This document shows, one piece after another, positions 18,308 through 26,844 of a stretch of DNA of 64,000 nucleotides. The notes beneath the pieces were generated by a model that saw only the letters and a list, made by a program, of their open reading frames with translations, was not told the origin of the DNA and did not search any database. Made by a program: the position numbers and the translations under genes. The stretch lies in assembly GCF_040219635.1 (NCBI RefSeq), contig NZ_JAVJSC010000009.1:186001-250000 (forward strand), in the 5' to 3' direction. Position 1 is the stretch's first letter. Every line of letters starts with the position of its first letter. The stretch is from Pyruvatibacter sp. (GTDB lineage: Bacteria; Pseudomonadota; Alphaproteobacteria; CGMCC-115125).

Positions 18308-18896
18308 CATGCCGTCAAAACGAATCAATGCACACGAAAATGCAAAAAACACCCGCACCCCACAAAAATGTTTGCATGATTTTTTTCACATCCCGCGCTA
18401 GTGATGCATTGACGCAACACACCTTTGCCCCCTCCAAATACCGTAACGTCACGCGTGGGTTAGCACTGTTGTGCTTACGCCACGCGCCCGTGCATCTCTC
18501 GACGGACACCCCGCCGATAACTCAAAAAACCCAGTGTTTCCGTAGGGTTTGATGATTTAATCTGCACACGGACATTTAGCTCCGCGACATTAGTTTGCTT
18601 GACAAAACCAACGCAAAGTCTCGCGCGGTGTCATGCGCAGTAAAACATCGCGCGCAGCATCAAACCACAAACACAGCCGCAACAATGCTTGTAAGGCCTT
18701 GCGAACTGCCGAATAGGCATAACACTCTGTTAACCACAAGAACGTAACCGTCCTTGTGCGTTAGAGCTCACGCCGACTTGCGTCTTTCGTTTGGAAGTTG
18801 TCGGCCATTTGCCGGACTGATGGTCGGACCTACCGGCACGACGCCACCACTTGGAACACCACCCGGTGTGACACGACATAGATTGGGAGAGGACTA
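18308..18896. other. Long intergenic leader upstream of the histone-like gene
   Basis: About 590 bases without a convincing gene. It is more A/T-rich than its surroundings. A TTGACA hexamer at 18599-18604 could be a -35 box, but no clear -10 is spaced from it. A GGAG ribosome site (TTGGGAGAGGAC) lies just before the ATG at 18897. A long 5' leader or an unseen small RNA are both possible; I can support neither. Confidence 0.4.
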
Positions 18897-19265
18897 ATGG
18901 CTGCTGCAAAGAAGAAAGCTGCTACCAAGAAGAAAACCGCCGCTAAGAAGAAAGCGGCACCGAAGCGGAAAGTTGCTGCCAAGCGCAAAGCTGCGCCGAA
19001 GCGCAAAGTAGCCGCCAAGAAAAAAGCAACCGCCAAAAAGCGGCCTGCTGCAAAGAAAAAGGCAACCGCCAAGAAGAAGGCTGTTGCCAAGAAGAAAGCC
19101 GCTCCTAAGCGCAAGGCTGCTGCCAAGAAGAAGGCAACCGCTAAGAAGCGGCCCGCCGCCAAGAAGAAGGCTGTTGCCAAGAAGAAAGCTGCTCCTAAGC
19201 GCAAGGCTGCTGCCAAGAAGAAAGCTGCTCCTAAGCGCAAGACAACTGCAAAGAAGCGCGGCTGA
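18897..19265 (+). CDS. Lysine/[11 protein letters not shown] histone H1-like DNA-binding protein
   Basis: 122 aa made almost wholly of Lys, Ala, Arg, Pro and Thr. Reiterated units such as KKKAAPKRKAAAKKKATAKK and KRPAAKKKA resemble the C-terminal tail of eukaryotic H1 and the bacterial Hc1/AlgP-type proteins. It should bind DNA non-specifically and help compact the nucleoid. The start is well fixed by GGAGAGGAC before the ATG and by the stop-free repeat frame. The DNA of the repeats is itself highly similar, so unit number may vary between strains. It is monocistronic, with two hairpins downstream. Confidence 0.87.
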   Translation: MAAAKKKAATKKKTAAKKKAAPKRKVAAKRKAAPKRKVAAKKKATAKKRPAAKKKATAKKKAVAKKKAAPKRKAAAKKKATAKKRPAAKKKAVAKKKAAPKRKAAAKKKAAPKRKTTAKKRG

Positions 19266-19273
19266 AAGGATCT

Positions 19274-19295
19274 CTTGGCGCCCCTAAGCGCCAAG
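19274..19295 (+). other. Hairpin after the histone-like gene
   Basis: An 8-bp perfect stem (CTTGGCGC with GCGCCAAG) and six-base loop lie about nine bases after the stop. There is no T tract, so it may stabilise the 3' end rather than terminate. Confidence 0.6.
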
Positions 19296-19325
19296 TCCAG
19301 ATAGGCTGACGAAGCACTGGACAAG

Positions 19326-19358
19326 CCGGCGTGGTCCTTTGGGACCGCGCCGGTTTTT
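19326..19358 (+). terminator. Rho-independent terminator after the histone-like gene
   Basis: A 12-bp stem (CCGGCGTGGTCC with GGACCGCGCCGG, one G-T pair) is followed by five T residues. Its presence shows that the open frame reaching back to 19331 is not the start of the next gene. Confidence 0.88.
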
Positions 19359-19513
19359 CCTTTTGTGGCCCTGTCCCTGTTCCGGCCTCTGCTTGTGGCC
19401 TCTGCTTGTGGGCCCTGCGCGCAGCCCTTCACATGCGCCGGTTCTGCTTGGTCTCAGCTGGCAGCAGCGTTACATTTCACGCGAACATCATTGCCCGTCA
19501 GGACAGTATCCGC

Positions 19514-21022
19514 GTGACACCCTCCCCCACTCCCCAAACCATCCTCATTCTGGGTGCAGGCATTTCAGGCCTCGCCGCAGCACTGGCGTTTGCCCGCGAC
19601 GGTCACCACGTCACAATCCTTGACCGCGACGCCGCGCCGCCCGCAGCCACACCAGATGAAGCCTTTGAGCACTGGGTCCGTAAGGGCGTAGGCCACGTGC
19701 GCCACAGCCACGCGTTCCTGGCAGTGCTCTATCAGATGCTCCGTGACCACTACCCGGCCCTGTTGCAGCAACTGCTGGATGCTGGCTGCCGCGAACTCAC
19801 CTTCGCCGATGGCCTGCCCGCCACCCTGCGCAATGCGTATGTGCCCGACCCCGCCGACAACGACCTCACCATCCTGACGTCACGCCGCACAACGCTTGAG
19901 TTCATCATTCGCAACTACACGGCCGCCCAGCCCAACGTGACCATCGAAACACAAACCCGCATTCGCGGGCTGACCGTGGATACCACGACTACGCCACCAA
20001 CTGTCACCGGTGTGATGTCTGAAACAGACACACAGCCTCTCGCACCCCGCAGCGCCGACATTGTGATTGATGCCATGGGCCGCACCTCGCAAACCCCCAA
20101 ATGGCTGGCTGCAAACGGCATCCACACCGACGAGGACAAAGCCCCTTGCGGCATTCTCTATTTTACCCGCCACTACCGCCTGAAGCCCGGCTGCACAGAG
20201 CCTGATCGCGGCACGGTTCCCGGCGCGGGTGACCTTGGCTACATAAAATACGGTGTATTTCCCGCCGACAACGGCTGCTTTTCCATAACGCTTGCGGTAC
20301 CTGAAATAGAAACCGGCCTGCGTATGGCACTGGTCAACCCGGATACGTTCGACAAAGCATGTCTCGCCCTGCCCGGCATTGCCGACTGGGTGTCGCCTGA
20401 CCGCGCCGTGCCAGCCAGCAAGGTCTTGGGCATGGGCCAACTTGAAAGCCGCTGGCGTAACTTTACCGACGACACGGACGGCACACGCCACGCAAAAGTG
20501 CTCGGCTTCTTCGCCGTTGGTGACGCTGCAATCCGCACCAACCCGCTCTATGGCCGCGGCTGTTCGTGCGCCTTCGTGGAAGCCCACGCGCTTGCCGCAA
20601 CCGTGCGCACAACCAACGATGCAACCGCCCGCCCCGGCCTCTACGCAACAGCGCTGGAAGCCGACATCCGCCCCTACTACGACAACATGGTGAAGCAGGA
20701 CCTGGCCTCCATGCGGCGCGCAGAACGTGGCGTGCGCGAAACATCAAAGCGTAGCTTCAAAAGCCGCATGATGGAGAGTTTTGCCGAAGACGCAGTCACC
20801 CCCGCCGTGCGCGGCAGCCTGCCGTTGCTGCGTGAAGCAATGAAGGGTTTTCATATGCTTGAGCCGCCCATGGACTGGCTCCAACGCCCCGCCAACATCA
20901 TGCGTGTACTGCTGATGTGGGTGCGGCCAAAGTTCACCAAGGCGCATCTGTATCCACCCAAAATGGGGCCGGACCGCGCCGGTATGCACACGCTTTTGAG
21001 CGCTACGCCCGCGCAGGCCTGA
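19514..21022 (+). CDS. FAD-dependent oxidoreductase (monooxygenase/hydroxylase-like)
   Basis: 502 aa from a GTG at 19514, with AGGA about ten bases before it. It sits 11 codons before the dinucleotide-binding motif ILGAGISGLAAALAFARDG. The open frame upstream crosses the terminator of the previous gene and is rejected. A second FAD motif appears as VGDAAIRTNPLYGRGCS, typical of the PHBH/squalene-epoxidase superfamily. The product may hydroxylate or oxidise a lipid-like substrate. It is followed after about 26 bases by an epoxide-hydrolase-like gene, which would suit an epoxide-forming enzyme. The substrate is not known, and the start codon is uncertain. Confidence 0.85.
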   Translation: MTPSPTPQTILILGAGISGLAAALAFARDGHHVTILDRDAAPPAATPDEAFEHWVRKGVGHVRHSHAFLAVLYQMLRDHYPALLQQLLDAGCRELTFADGLPATLRNAYVPDPADNDLTILTSRRTTLEFIIRNYTAAQPNVTIETQTRIRGLTVDTTTTPPTVTGVMSETDTQPLAPRSADIVIDAMGRTSQTPKWLAANGIHTDEDKAPCGILYFTRHYRLKPGCTEPDRGTVPGAGDLGYIKYGVFPADNGCFSITLAVPEIETGLRMALVNPDTFDKACLALPGIADWVSPDRAVPASKVLGMGQLESRWRNFTDDTDGTRHAKVLGFFAVGDAAIRTNPLYGRGCSCAFVEAHALAATVRTTNDATARPGLYATALEADIRPYYDNMVKQDLASMRRAERGVRETSKRSFKSRMMESFAEDAVTPAVRGSLPLLREAMKGFHMLEPPMDWLQRPANIMRVLLMWVRPKFTKAHLYPPKMGPDRAGMHTLLSATPAQA

Positions 21023-21048
21023 CACTGACCATAACAAGGTAACCCCCC

Positions 21049-22029
21049 ATGTCGTTTCCCGACCCAACACTGGTAGAAGCCAACGGCCTGAAACTGGCCG
21101 TGTATGAGCAGGGCAGTGGAATGCCCGTCGTCATGTGTCATGGCTTCCCCGAACTGGCATACTCGTGGCGTCACCAGATGCCCGCGATTGCTGGCGCAGG
21201 CTTCCGCGCCATCGCCGCCGACCAGCGCGGCTATGGCCGCACGGTGGATGCCAGTACTGGCAAAATCCCGGCCGAAATCGAAGCCTACGACATGGAACAC
21301 TTGACTGGCGACATGGTCGCCATGCTCGACAGTCTTGGCATCGACAAGGCGATTTTCTGTGGCCACGACTGGGGCGGTTTTGTTGTGTGGCAAATGCCCC
21401 TGCACCACCCGTCCCGCGTGGCCGGCGTGATCGGTGTCAACACCCCGTTCATGCCGCGCAGCCCGATTGACCCCATCGAGGCCATGCGCTTGACCATGGG
21501 CGAAGACATGTACATCGTCTATTTCCAGAAACCCGGCGCGGCCGACAGGCTTTTTGGTGACGACATCGCCAAGTCACTCAGATTCTGGTACCGCAAGAGC
21601 GCCGTCACACTGGAAGATTTTGACAATGCCGCGCCGGACGCTGCAAAAAATCTCGCCCTCGCCAAACTGTTTGAGATACCTGAAAGCGAGTGGGGCGGCG
21701 GCGCACTGCTGACACCCGAAGAAGCCGCATATTATGAAGAAGCCTTCACACGCACAGGCTTCACAGGCGGCCTCAACTGGTACCGCAATTTCACCCGCAA
21801 CTGGGAGCGCTCGACAGATCTGCCCCAGCGGGTGGATGTGCCCTGCCTGATGATCTCAGCCGCCAACGACGTGGTGCTGCGCCCTGAACTGGCCGACGGC
21901 ATGGAAGAGTTTTGCCCTGACCTTGAAAAGCACGTGATTGCCGATTGTGGTCACTGGACCCAGGCAGAAAAACCAGACGAGTTGAATGCCCTCATCATCG
22001 ACTGGCTCACCCGCCGGTTCAGTGAATGA
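21049..22029 (+). CDS. Alpha/beta hydrolase, epoxide-hydrolase type
   Basis: 326 aa. The oxyanion motif HGFPELAYSW and the nucleophile elbow GHDWGGFV (Asp nucleophile) are the signature of soluble epoxide hydrolases. The catalytic His lies in DCGHWTQAEKP near the C-terminus. Fluoroacetate dehalogenases share the Asp nucleophile, so the exact reaction is open. It follows the FAD oxidoreductase and overlaps the next gene by four bases (ATGA), forming one operon. Confidence 0.92.
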   Translation: MSFPDPTLVEANGLKLAVYEQGSGMPVVMCHGFPELAYSWRHQMPAIAGAGFRAIAADQRGYGRTVDASTGKIPAEIEAYDMEHLTGDMVAMLDSLGIDKAIFCGHDWGGFVVWQMPLHHPSRVAGVIGVNTPFMPRSPIDPIEAMRLTMGEDMYIVYFQKPGAADRLFGDDIAKSLRFWYRKSAVTLEDFDNAAPDAAKNLALAKLFEIPESEWGGGALLTPEEAAYYEEAFTRTGFTGGLNWYRNFTRNWERSTDLPQRVDVPCLMISAANDVVLRPELADGMEEFCPDLEKHVIADCGHWTQAEKPDELNALIIDWLTRRFSE

Positions 22030-22430
22030 GCGATCGTGCCTCCCTGCTGTTTGCCAACGATGCGTTTTATCGCGCGTTCGCGGACCGTGACATTCAGGCA
22101 ATGGCGCAGCTTTGGGCGCACGACGACACAATATTGTGTTTGCACCCTGGCTGGGCACCCCTGCGCGGCTTTGAAGAAGTCATGTCGTCATTTCAGGGCA
22201 TCTTTGAAGGCCCCGCCCCGCCGGCCATCCAGCCGGAAGCCGCCGACGCGGCCCTGCATGGCGACATCGGAATTGTGATTTGCTATGAACACATCGGGCA
22301 GGATTACCTGATTGCCACAAACATCTTCCGCCATGACGGCACGTCCTGGCGGCTGATTCACCATCAGGCCGGCCCGGCCAATGAGCCACCTGCCGGGCAG
22401 GACGATAAAAAGCCGGACGCCATAAATTAA
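22026..22430 (+). CDS. NTF2-like (SnoaL/DUF4440-type) protein
   Basis: 134 aa. The opening FANDAFYRAFADRDIQAMAQLW and the strand pattern LCLHPGWAPLRGFEEV and DGTSWRLIHHQA are typical of the NTF2-like cone fold found in small isomerases and unknown proteins. Its ATG overlaps the hydrolase stop (ATGA), so translation is coupled. A role as a ligand-binding or isomerase partner of the oxidoreductase-hydrolase pair is an inference. Confidence 0.85.
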   Translation: MSDRASLLFANDAFYRAFADRDIQAMAQLWAHDDTILCLHPGWAPLRGFEEVMSSFQGIFEGPAPPAIQPEAADAALHGDIGIVICYEHIGQDYLIATNIFRHDGTSWRLIHHQAGPANEPPAGQDDKKPDAIN

Positions 22431-22461
22431 ACCGGCGCCACACAACAGGAGAGCGACACCC

Positions 22462-22839
22462 ATGGACATGATGCAGGACATCGCCCGCGAAGGGCCACTT
22501 TTACAGTCCTGGGTTTACTGGATGATCGCCCTCAACACGGCGGCTATCCTGTTTGTCATTCATCGCGTTGAGGCCCGCTGGGTGCTGGCGGCATGGATCG
22601 CCAATCTGTTTTTGATGGGTTTCCTTTATGAAACCTACGGCTATACCCGCATTCTGGGCCTGTCGCACATCGTGCTGTGGACGCCGTTGCTGGTCTATCT
22701 GTGGCGCCGCCGCAGCCACTTTGACAGCGCAAGCTGGGGTGGGCGGTATCTGTGGCTGGTGTCTGTCACAATCCTTGTGTCGCTGGTGTTTGATTACGTT
22801 GATCTGGTGCGCTATTTCCTCGGCGATCAAGCCGCGTAA
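22462..22839 (+). CDS. Small integral membrane protein
   Basis: 125 aa with four hydrophobic segments (WVYWMIALNTAAILFVIH, WVLAAWIANLFLMGFLYET, LSHIVLWTPLLVYLW and YLWLVSVTILVSLVFDYV). CAGGAGAG lies about nine bases before the ATG. No family was recognised. It follows the NTF2-like gene after about 31 bases and probably ends the same transcript. Confidence 0.82.
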   Translation: MDMMQDIAREGPLLQSWVYWMIALNTAAILFVIHRVEARWVLAAWIANLFLMGFLYETYGYTRILGLSHIVLWTPLLVYLWRRRSHFDSASWGGRYLWLVSVTILVSLVFDYVDLVRYFLGDQAA

Positions 22840-23037
22840 ACACCCCTCCTGACTATTTTGTAAGCTCCCTTGGCGTGTGCGCTGCACACCGTTATGATCC
22901 CGCCACAACATGCTTGGGCCCGTAGCGGATTCATGTTCGCTCTCACGGTGCCATTTTTCAGGCATGTTTTCTTTTTTGTGGGGTTTCCCGCCAATTATTA
23001 CACCGGCACGCACTGTGTCGGCGAGGAGTAAGGCTAC

Positions 23038-24375
23038 ATGAGCCAGGCGCTGACGCGCGCTGACATGCCGGATTTTGAGCCCCGCGAGCCTGTTGACAGT
23101 CGCGCGCGCCCCGGCATCGACCGCCCCCTTCGTATGCTGATGCCCAGCTACCGTTCCAACCCCACCACCGGGGGTCAGGGCGTCTATATGCGCCTTATCA
23201 CCAAGGCGCTGGCTGACCGCGGTCACGAGATTGACGTGGTATCGGGCCAGCCCTACCCGGTGCTGGACCCGCGCTGCCGATTGGTAAAGCTGCCGTCGCT
23301 GGACCTGTATGCCGACCCCCACCCCATCAAGGCCATCGCGTCAGACAAGATTCGCGACTGGCTGGATGTGAAGGAATGGTGGTGGCACAACTCAGGCGGC
23401 TTCCCGGAGCCCTATACATTCGGCGAGCGCATGGCCACATGGGCTGAGGGTCGCGTCAACGACTACGACATTGTGCACGACAACCAGACCCTTTGCTGGG
23501 GCCTCCTCAAAATGCGTGACATGGGAATGCCGGTGCTGGGCACCATCCACCATCCCATCACCCGCGATCGTCGCATCGACATCAAACACGCGCCCAATCC
23601 ATTTTACGCCTTCCTGAAATGGCGCTGGTACTCATTCCTCAGTATGCAGATCAAAGTCGCACGCCAGCTTGAAGACCTGATCGTGGTGTCAAAGTCCACC
23701 CTGCGGGATGTATCAGAGGACTTCGGCCTCGACCCCAAACGCCTGCAGCTTTGCTATCACGGCATAGACACAGAGCAATGGCGGCCGATGCCGGAAATCG
23801 AGCGGAAGTCCAATCGCCTGATCGCCTGCGCCAGCGCAGACGTGCCCCTCAAGGGCCTGATCTACCTTATTCGCGCCTACGACCAGTTGCTGCCGCAGTA
23901 TCCGGACCTCGAACTCGTGGTCATCGGCTCTCTGCGCGAAGGCAACACGTCAAAAGAACTTGAGCGCCGGGGTATCAAGCACAAAGTGAAATTCGTATCC
24001 GGCGGGCTCACCGACGAAGACATTGCGCGCATGTATGCGGAAGCCACAATCGCCATTTCACCCTCCGTGTACGAAGGTTTTGGCTTTCCGTGTGGCGAGG
24101 CCATGGCCTGCGGCGCGCCGGTCATCGCCACTGATGGCGGGTCGCTGCCGGAAGTGGCCGGCGATGCTGCCGTGGTGGTGCCGAACTCCAACCCGGAAGC
24201 CCTGGCAAAAGCCATTTCCACCCTGCTGGACAACAAGGCCCTGCGCGACAAGGTGGGCGCCGACGGACGCGCGCGCATCCTCAACGAGTTTCAATGGAGC
24301 CGCACGGCGGAAAACCTGGAAAAGATTTATCTGGAGACTATCGGTCGTGCGAACGGTCAACTTCGAGAGGCTTGA
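23038..24375 (+). CDS. Glycosyltransferase family 4 (GT-B fold)
   Basis: 445 aa. The N-terminal domain shows PTTGGQGVYMRLITKALADRG, the acceptor-side loop common in GT4. The C-terminal domain carries the EX7E signature in YEGFGFPCGEAMACGAPVIA (retaining transferases, nucleotide-sugar site). No signal or membrane span is seen, so it is cytosolic. GAGGAG lies about nine bases before the ATG. It leads a rightward set with a methyltransferase (29-base overlap) and a toroid-fold protein, which implies modification of one product, perhaps a glycolipid or envelope glycan. Confidence 0.93.
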   Translation: MSQALTRADMPDFEPREPVDSRARPGIDRPLRMLMPSYRSNPTTGGQGVYMRLITKALADRGHEIDVVSGQPYPVLDPRCRLVKLPSLDLYADPHPIKAIASDKIRDWLDVKEWWWHNSGGFPEPYTFGERMATWAEGRVNDYDIVHDNQTLCWGLLKMRDMGMPVLGTIHHPITRDRRIDIKHAPNPFYAFLKWRWYSFLSMQIKVARQLEDLIVVSKSTLRDVSEDFGLDPKRLQLCYHGIDTEQWRPMPEIERKSNRLIACASADVPLKGLIYLIRAYDQLLPQYPDLELVVIGSLREGNTSKELERRGIKHKVKFVSGGLTDEDIARMYAEATIAISPSVYEGFGFPCGEAMACGAPVIATDGGSLPEVAGDAAVVVPNSNPEALAKAISTLLDNKALRDKVGADGRARILNEFQWSRTAENLEKIYLETIGRANGQLREA

Positions 24376-25069
24376 TCTGCGCGACGGTGATCGTGTGCTG
24401 GACCTTGGCTGCGGCGAGGGCCGCCACATGCACGCCGTTTATTTCGCGCGCGACACCATTCAGGCCGTTGGCGTGGATCTGCTGTTCGACGATGTTCAAA
24501 AGGCCCGCAAGGGCTTTTTGGATTTTCCCGACCTTGATCCCTCAAGCGCCCGCAGCTTTGGGTTTTCCGTCGGCAACGCACTGAAACTTCCGTTTGCGGA
24601 CAATACCTTCGACAAGATCATCTGCTCGGAAGTGCTGGAACACATCCCTGATTATCTGGGTGCCGTTCAGGAAATAAACCGCGTGCTCAAGCCCGGCGGC
24701 ACGTTTGGCGTATCCGTGCCCCGCTATTGGCCAGAACGCATTTGCTGGGCGCTATCCGAAGATTATCACAACACCCCCGGTGGTCATGTCCGCATTTTTC
24801 GTGAAAGCCAGTTGCGCGGTGCGGTTGAAGCACAGGGCCTGTCATTCCTCAAGCGCCACTGGGCTCACGGCCTGCATTCGCCTTACTGGTGGCTCAGATG
24901 CGCTGTCGGCGTGCACGACGACAAAAACGTTTTTGTCCGCACCTACCACCGCTTTTTGGCGTGGGACATTGTCAAGCGTCCATGGCTGACACGCCTGCTT
25001 GAAAAGATCGCAGACCCGCTGATGGGCAAGAGTGTCGTGATGTACTTCCGCAAGGGAACCACAGCGTGA
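24347..25069 (+). CDS. Class I SAM-dependent methyltransferase
   Basis: 240 aa from a GTG at 24347, inside the end of the glycosyltransferase gene (29-base overlap) with CTGGAG upstream. The longer open frame beginning at 24023 is only a shadow there. Motif I is VLDLGCGEG, followed by the acidic GVDLLFDD and the post-motif KIICSEVLEHIPD. It probably methylates the product of the glycosyltransferase encoded just before. Its stop overlaps the GTG of the next gene (GTGA), giving translational coupling. Confidence 0.9.
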   Translation: MRTVNFERLDLRDGDRVLDLGCGEGRHMHAVYFARDTIQAVGVDLLFDDVQKARKGFLDFPDLDPSSARSFGFSVGNALKLPFADNTFDKIICSEVLEHIPDYLGAVQEINRVLKPGGTFGVSVPRYWPERICWALSEDYHNTPGGHVRIFRESQLRGAVEAQGLSFLKRHWAHGLHSPYWWLRCAVGVHDDKNVFVRTYHRFLAWDIVKRPWLTRLLEKIADPLMGKSVVMYFRKGTTA

Positions 25070-26199
25070 CAACGCCACGGCTCACAAAGGGTACTCCCAT
25101 TCCAGACGGCCTGTTTGACGGTGCGGTTGCCCGCATCCTCGAACTGCAACGGCCTGACGGCTCTATTCCCTGGTACGACGGCGGCGTGTTTGACCCGTGG
25201 AACCACATCGAAGCTGCCATGGCACTTGATGTAATGGGACACCGCGACGAAGCCGTGCGCGCCTACCAGCACCTTGCTGATACGCAGTTGGATGAAGGCT
25301 CGTGGTGGATGGAGATGGGCTCCGCCGTGCCACTGGATGAAGACGAGCAGCGCTATACAGGCGAGCAGCAGGAGGAAAAAAAATACGAGCGCGACACCAA
25401 CTCTGCCGCCTACTTCGCCACCGGTATCTGGCACCACTATGTGCTGACCGATGACATGGATTTTTTGCGCCACTTCTGGCCAACCATCAAAGCCGCCTTC
25501 GACTTTGTCACCAGTCACCAGTCTGAACATGGCGACATCCGCTGGGCCTCCCGCAATACCGATGCGCCCGACGACGCCCTCATCACCGCGTCGTCTTCCA
25601 TTCACAAAAGCCTTGAGCACGCAGCCCACATAGCCGCAGCACTAGGTGAGGAAAACCTGGCACGCACCTGGATCGCATCGCGAGACGCCTTGGGCGACGC
25701 CCTGCGCAACAAGCCGCACCGCTTCGACCGCACCTGGGAACCCAAGAGTCATTTTTCCATGGACTGGTACTACCCCGTGCTTGGCGGCGCACTGACGGGA
25801 GCTGCGGCGCGCGCCAAGCTCGCCTCGCGGTGGGATGAGTTCGTGCAGGAAGGCATGGGGTGCCGCTGCGTGGTGCACGAACCTTGGGTGACGGTTGCTG
25901 AGTCAGCCGAGTTGTGCCTCGCGCTGTTAGGTGCCGGCGAGCGAGAGCGGGCAGAACAAATGCTGGCCTGGCAGCACAACCACCGCGACGAGGACGGCGC
26001 ATACTGGATGGGTATCCAGACCGATGTCGGCAAGCCATGGCCCGCCGAGCGTCCGGCGTGGACTGCGGGGGCCGTCATTCTGGCCGCAGACGCTGTAACG
26101 CAAACAACCAAAGCTGCAAACGTCCTCATCGAGCACACGCTTCCTGATGTATCAGACGTCGAGGCGCCGCAGCAGCGCCAGCGTGTCCACAAGCGCTAG
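25066..26199 (+). CDS. Alpha/alpha-toroid protein (prenyltransferase/squalene-cyclase-like or glycosidase-like)
   Basis: 377 aa beginning with GTG in a GTGA overlap. Repeated QW-like elements are visible: QRPDGSIPWYD near residue 26, EGSWWMEMG near 79 and DEDGAYWMG near 309. They are spread along a helical protein that suggests an (alpha/alpha) barrel. The DxDD motif of squalene-hopene cyclases is absent; DEDEQ near 88 is the nearest acidic patch. Such proteins are usually labelled prenyltransferase by homology, without a known reaction. Its place behind a GT4 and a methyltransferase suggests that it acts in the same pathway. Its 3' end overlaps the convergent methyltransferase gene by 48 bases. 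Confidence 0.72.
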   Translation: MTTPRLTKGTPIPDGLFDGAVARILELQRPDGSIPWYDGGVFDPWNHIEAAMALDVMGHRDEAVRAYQHLADTQLDEGSWWMEMGSAVPLDEDEQRYTGEQQEEKKYERDTNSAAYFATGIWHHYVLTDDMDFLRHFWPTIKAAFDFVTSHQSEHGDIRWASRNTDAPDDALITASSSIHKSLEHAAHIAAALGEENLARTWIASRDALGDALRNKPHRFDRTWEPKSHFSMDWYYPVLGGALTGAAARAKLASRWDEFVQEGMGCRCVVHEPWVTVAESAELCLALLGAGERERAEQMLAWQHNHRDEDGAYWMGIQTDVGKPWPAERPAWTAGAVILAADAVTQTTKAANVLIEHTLPDVSDVEAPQQRQRVHKR

Positions 26200-26766
26200 C
26201 CCGCGAAACAGCCCCGACGCGAGCGCAAGTTCATAAACCTCGTAAGGCGGCCGCCCGCCCGTTTCAGGGTCCGGATGCACATCATGAATTGCCAGAATGC
26301 CACCCGGTGCGACCTTCGGTGCATAAGCGCGATAGTCCACCAGCGCGGCTTCAAGTGTGTGCCCGCCATCAATGAACACCATCCCCAACGGCTGAGCCCA
26401 TACGCGCGCAAACACCCGCGCTGACGCCGCCACCGGAATGACAACATCCTCCAGCCCCGCGTCCCGCATCGTCTTGCGAAAATGCGGAAGCGTATCTATC
26501 CCGCCATGGCCATCCGCCAGATCCGGGTCATGGAACATCGCGCCAGGCTGGTTCTCCTCAGAACCGCGGTGATGGTCCACCGCCAGCACCTGACCACCCC
26601 CGGCACGCGCGCCTAGCCCCAGATAAACCGTTGATTTTCCGCAGTAACTGCCAATTTCAAGCGCAGGTCCAAGCGCCGCTGTATCCCGCGCCGCATCATG
26701 CAGGGCACGGCCTTCTTCGGGTGCCAGAAAGCCTTTTACAGCCTCAATATTGATCGGCAGGTCCAT
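26152..26766 (-). CDS. Class I SAM-dependent methyltransferase (Methyltransf_24 type)
   Basis: 204 aa. Motif I is EIGSYCGKSTVYLG, followed by LAVDHHRGSEEN, PLGMVFIDGGHTLEAALVDY and GGILAIHDVHPDPETGGRPP. This order is typical of the Methyltransf_24 (cephalosporin-hydroxylase/CmcI-like) group linked to sugar O-methylation. It faces the toroid gene and overlaps its end by 48 bases. Function in the same glycoconjugate pathway is inferred. Confidence 0.88.
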   Translation of the reverse strand: MDLPINIEAVKGFLAPEEGRALHDAARDTAALGPALEIGSYCGKSTVYLGLGARAGGGQVLAVDHHRGSEENQPGAMFHDPDLADGHGGIDTLPHFRKTMRDAGLEDVVIPVAASARVFARVWAQPLGMVFIDGGHTLEAALVDYRAYAPKVAPGGILAIHDVHPDPETGGRPPYEVYELALASGLFRGLALVDTLALLRRLDV

Positions 26767-26844
26767 TGCTTTGTTCTCAACTATTCAGAAACTAAAATAG
26801 CCAATGATACACGCCATAAGTGTATCAACGACCGGGGCAAGCAT

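Noticed and set aside
18599..18627. Sigma-70 promoter starting at TTGACA before the histone-like gene
   Set aside because: No acceptable -10 at the right distance; left as part of the leader description.
18897..19265. Reading the repeats here as a CRISPR or minisatellite array
   Set aside because: The repeats keep one open frame and irregular unit lengths; they encode a Lys-rich protein and have no spacers.
18830..19432. 200-codon minus-strand frame opposite the histone-like gene
   Set aside because: It is the antisense of a repetitive Lys/Ala-rich gene and reads as Phe/Leu/Ala repeats. The plus strand has the ribosome site and terminators.
19331..19513. N-terminal extension of the FAD oxidoreductase
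   Set aside because: It would begin inside a rho-independent terminator of the previous gene and adds residues without family resemblance.
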